A DNA stretch of 8,909 nt from the NCBI GenBank assembly GCA_900557355.1, contig USSR01000254.1:1-8909 (forward strand), written 5' to 3'. The stretch comes from an uncultured Bacteroides sp. Lineage in GTDB: Bacteria; Bacteroidota; Bacteroidia; Bacteroidales; Bacteroidaceae. The notes beneath the pieces were generated by a model. It was not told the origin of the DNA. It was given only the letters and a program-made list of their open reading frames with translations, and did not search any database. A program made the position numbers and the translations under genes. Position 1 is the stretch's first letter, and every line of letters begins with the position of its first letter. This document shows, piece after piece, positions 7,901 to 8,909 of the stretch.

Positions 7901-8182
7901 TCTATCGGTTATATTGCCAATCATAAACATAGTGCACACAAAGGAAATGACTCTTATAACTTTGCTTATCTGTACAAGGTATGTTTAGATATTCCGGCAA
8001 ATGCCCGAATGCTGGTTCTGCCCAAAGATGCAGGTATCGCTTTATTCGCTGCAACGCTGACCGGTAATCAGAACTATGATACCGAACCGATTACGGAAAT
8101 GCGTGTGTTGCCTTACCTGACCAAACAAATAGAGTATACATCCGAACCGGTACCCTTCTATCGGGAACGGAGTGCTTGGTAA
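4961..8182 (+). CDS. GH38-family alpha-mannosidase, secreted
   Basis: A 1073-residue class II alpha-mannosidase, a zinc-dependent retaining enzyme that releases alpha-linked mannose. The N-terminus is a probable signal-peptidase-I signal (MKKILCCILSLFCFVQILYS) with no good lipobox, so a periplasmic location is likely. The catalytic domain opens with ATAHFDTQWNWD, giving zinc ligands His34 and Asp36. Asp147 in LPDCFGFGYTLP corresponds to the family's zinc-binding nucleophile. GVGDRGGSPT (242-251, with Asp245) is a further conserved acidic loop. The helical middle domain runs from YDGELLMDVHGVG (294) to LWHQFHDDLTGTS, where His361 is the fourth zinc ligand by comparison with the family's QHHDAITGT motif. 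A long beta-rich domain follows, including DHGHHAFRYAI (709-719), then an extra beta-rich C-terminal segment from about residue 830. All key residues appear present. The next gene starts 18 bases after the stop, indicating co-transcription. Linkage specificity cannot be read from the sequence. Confidence 0.93.
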   Translation: MKKILCCILSLFCFVQILYSQQKEYKAYLVATAHFDTQWNWDVRESIDDYLHRTMVQNFWLFERFSNYIFNFESAQKYAWMKEYYPHEYELVKKYIKAGRWNVVGSAWEATDPNIPSSESFFRNVLLGQEFYKKEFGVKSNDIYLPDCFGFGYTLPTIAAHCGLIGFSTQKLQWRKNPYFGEKEKMPFKIGLWQGLDGARIMAVLDAGGYGTSYYYDDISINRRILERAKLGPDNTAYSYYGVGDRGGSPTLPSVYSLEKSLKADGPLEIISAKAGQIYEDYYPFEKHPELPVYDGELLMDVHGVGCYTSQAAMKHFNRRNEHLADAAERASVVAETLGGLEYPSDALRENWQRFLWHQFHDDLTGTSIPQSYTFSWNDELIAQTRFAETITTAVGAVSRALDTKVKGMPVVVYNFVASSRRDVVKATVKMDKRPSGIKVTSQKGENMPAQLISWENGIAEVLFVAQVDPLSFSVYSIQPGRTSSSGKLLAKNGTLENTIYKIALNEQGDIASIFDKKNNRELVQTGKPFRLMMFTENLSTDYPAWEIYKKVLDGPSISITDNVKITVAENGPLRASLRVERTHEDSRFVQYITLTDGAEDDRIEISNEFDWQGKKALLKAEFPTTISNEKATYDLGLGYVKRGNNIENSFEVLGHQWADLTADDASYGISILNESKYGWDKPDNNTIRLTLLHTPQPGKHYTYQDHQDHGHHAFRYAIVGHKEDAAQAGIAWKAENFNQPLLAFTTTKHAGKLGRFYSFARTDRPQVAVKAIKKAEDGRGYIVRINEIYGSSYDQAYIEFASDIENAKEVNGIEEEKGEVTFSGNRLIVSGKAFQPRTFRVTFKQKPLLTVPECQPLELPYNAVALTTDEFNRAGNFDRQGNSLAAELMPEKILSDGVEFSIQNDPAIFNYVRANGDTILLPEHHGMDKLFLLVTSVKDDRRATFLVDDKPYQVNVPYYSGFYGQWGWKGESEGYIKDASIGYIANHKHSAHKGNDSYNFAYLYKVCLDIPANARMLVLPKDAGIALFAATLTGNQNYDTEPITEMRVLPYLTKQIEYTSEPVPFYRERSAW
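7071..7088 (+). repeat. 9-bp in-frame tandem repeat inside the GH38 gene
   Basis: ATCAGGATC occurs twice in a row (7071-7079, 7080-7088). In the protein it yields QDHQDHGHH at residues 705-713, immediately before the D-G-H-F-Y type motif conserved in the GH38 C-terminal domain. The frame is kept, so it is at most a three-residue duplication. Confidence 0.8.
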
Positions 8183-8200
8183 ACCTATTAACTGGCTATT

Positions 8201-8909
8201 ATGAAAAATATTATATATAATTTTATTATATTGATTCTCTTTTGCCCTTGTTCCATGTGGGGGCAGGGGAAGGAGTACAGTTTCGATGAGAGAGGCATTT
8301 CCCGGCAGGTGTTGGAAAATTATCTGGAGCGTTCCATTACAATGGTCTATCTGTTGATGCCAGATAAACCGGAAGGACGTAGAGTGTATTCTTATCATGC
8401 CGATGATATGCGTATGGTCAAGGATATCGGAGCAAAGTTTATCGGTCGTTCCATTTACCGGTGGGGAGGCGAAAGCTTGTTGAACAAACCTGAATTCTGG
8501 AGTAAAGCGAAAGCATTTGCTGGTGAATTGCACGCCTATGACCCTGATATAATCCTTCAGGGGTGCCTGTTTGAGATCGTTACAGAGGAGGTGAATCAGG
8601 TGAAGATACCCGATTGGGTGTTTAAGGGGTATGGATTGCCGGTTGAATCACGTAACTTTTCTTATGTTGATATGCTGAATAAAGAAGGGCTTCTGGTCGA
8701 TCATTGGCGTAAAGGCAGTAGTGTACCGGATATTAGTCGACAGGAAACTCAACTTTGGTTCTATTATCTTGCTTGTTCTTACATCAATGTCGGTTGCGAG
8801 GCTTTTCATCTTGGGCAGATCGAGTTGATTGGAATGAATGATCCGGAACGGGATTCCTGGACTCGTGTCATTACTAAAATACGTGAGTATGCGCGTACTC
8901 ATGCCCGCC
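8201..8909 (+). CDS. Uncharacterised exported protein, possible TIM-barrel enzyme (3' truncated)
   Basis: An open frame of 236 codons runs from ATG at 8201 off the right edge without a stop. I do not recognise a named family. It begins with a signal peptide (MKNIIYNFIILILFCPCSMWG, then QGKEY) lacking a proper lipobox, so signal-peptidase-I export is likely. Visible conserved-looking blocks are YHADDMRMVKDIGAKFIGRS (65-84), IYRWGGES (85-92), PDIILQGCLFEIVTEEV (about 115-131), IPDWVF, and CEAFHLGQIELIGMND (199-214). Alternating predicted strands and helices, with acidic residues near strand ends (Glu125, Glu200, Glu208), resemble a TIM-barrel hydrolase, but this is inference. Export, the 18-base gap from the GH38 stop, and the PUL setting suggest a role in breaking down or recognising the same glycan. 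Alternatives are a non-catalytic binding protein or an enzyme for a glycan substituent. Confidence 0.8.
   Translation, partial: MKNIIYNFIILILFCPCSMWGQGKEYSFDERGISRQVLENYLERSITMVYLLMPDKPEGRRVYSYHADDMRMVKDIGAKFIGRSIYRWGGESLLNKPEFWSKAKAFAGELHAYDPDIILQGCLFEIVTEEVNQVKIPDWVFKGYGLPVESRNFSYVDMLNKEGLLVDHWRKGSSVPDISRQETQLWFYYLACSYINVGCEAFHLGQIELIGMNDPERDSWTRVITKIREYARTHAR

Noticed and set aside
8042..8902. Minus-strand open frames opposite the right-end gene
   Set aside because: The plus strand carries an uninterrupted 236-codon frame with a signal peptide and operon-like spacing. The minus-strand frames have no leader or domain signal.

Overview
The window reads as part of a polysaccharide utilization locus (PUL) from a member of the Bacteroidota, most likely Bacteroides or a close gut relative. 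The evidence is a tandem SusC-like/SusD-like pair, a DUF3823-type lipoprotein, signal peptides on every gene whose start is present, AT-rich leaders without strong Shine-Dalgarno sequences, and two glycoside-hydrolase-like genes. All genes lie on the + strand. Both ends of the window are cut inside genes.

Layout: (1) 2-358, C-terminal end of a SusC-like TonB-dependent outer-membrane transporter. (2) 377-2392, SusD-like glycan-binding lipoprotein. (3) 2420-3142, DUF3823-family lipoprotein, a probable surface glycan-binding accessory. (4) 3173-3215, a strong intrinsic-terminator-like hairpin that separates this import/binding block from the enzymes. (5) 3235-4749, a lipoprotein of the GH71/GH99-like group with a C-terminal Glu-x-x-Glu motif. 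(6) 4750-4960, a 211-base non-coding gap dominated by a large, nested, imperfect palindrome (4762-4895) with an 11-bp duplication in one arm. (7) 4961-8182, a secreted GH38-family alpha-mannosidase of 1073 residues with recognisable zinc-site residues. (8) 8201-8909, the first 236 codons of an exported protein I cannot assign to a named family. It runs off the right edge.

The combined picture is a mannoside-directed PUL. A surface GH99-like enzyme would open or trim the glycan, SusC/SusD and the DUF3823 protein would capture and import the fragments, and a GH38 enzyme, probably periplasmic, would remove alpha-mannose. The GH38 assignment is firm. The substrate (fungal mannan, high-mannose N-glycan or another alpha-mannoside) is inference. 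The least explained parts are the palindrome between the two enzyme genes and the uncharacterised protein at the right end.
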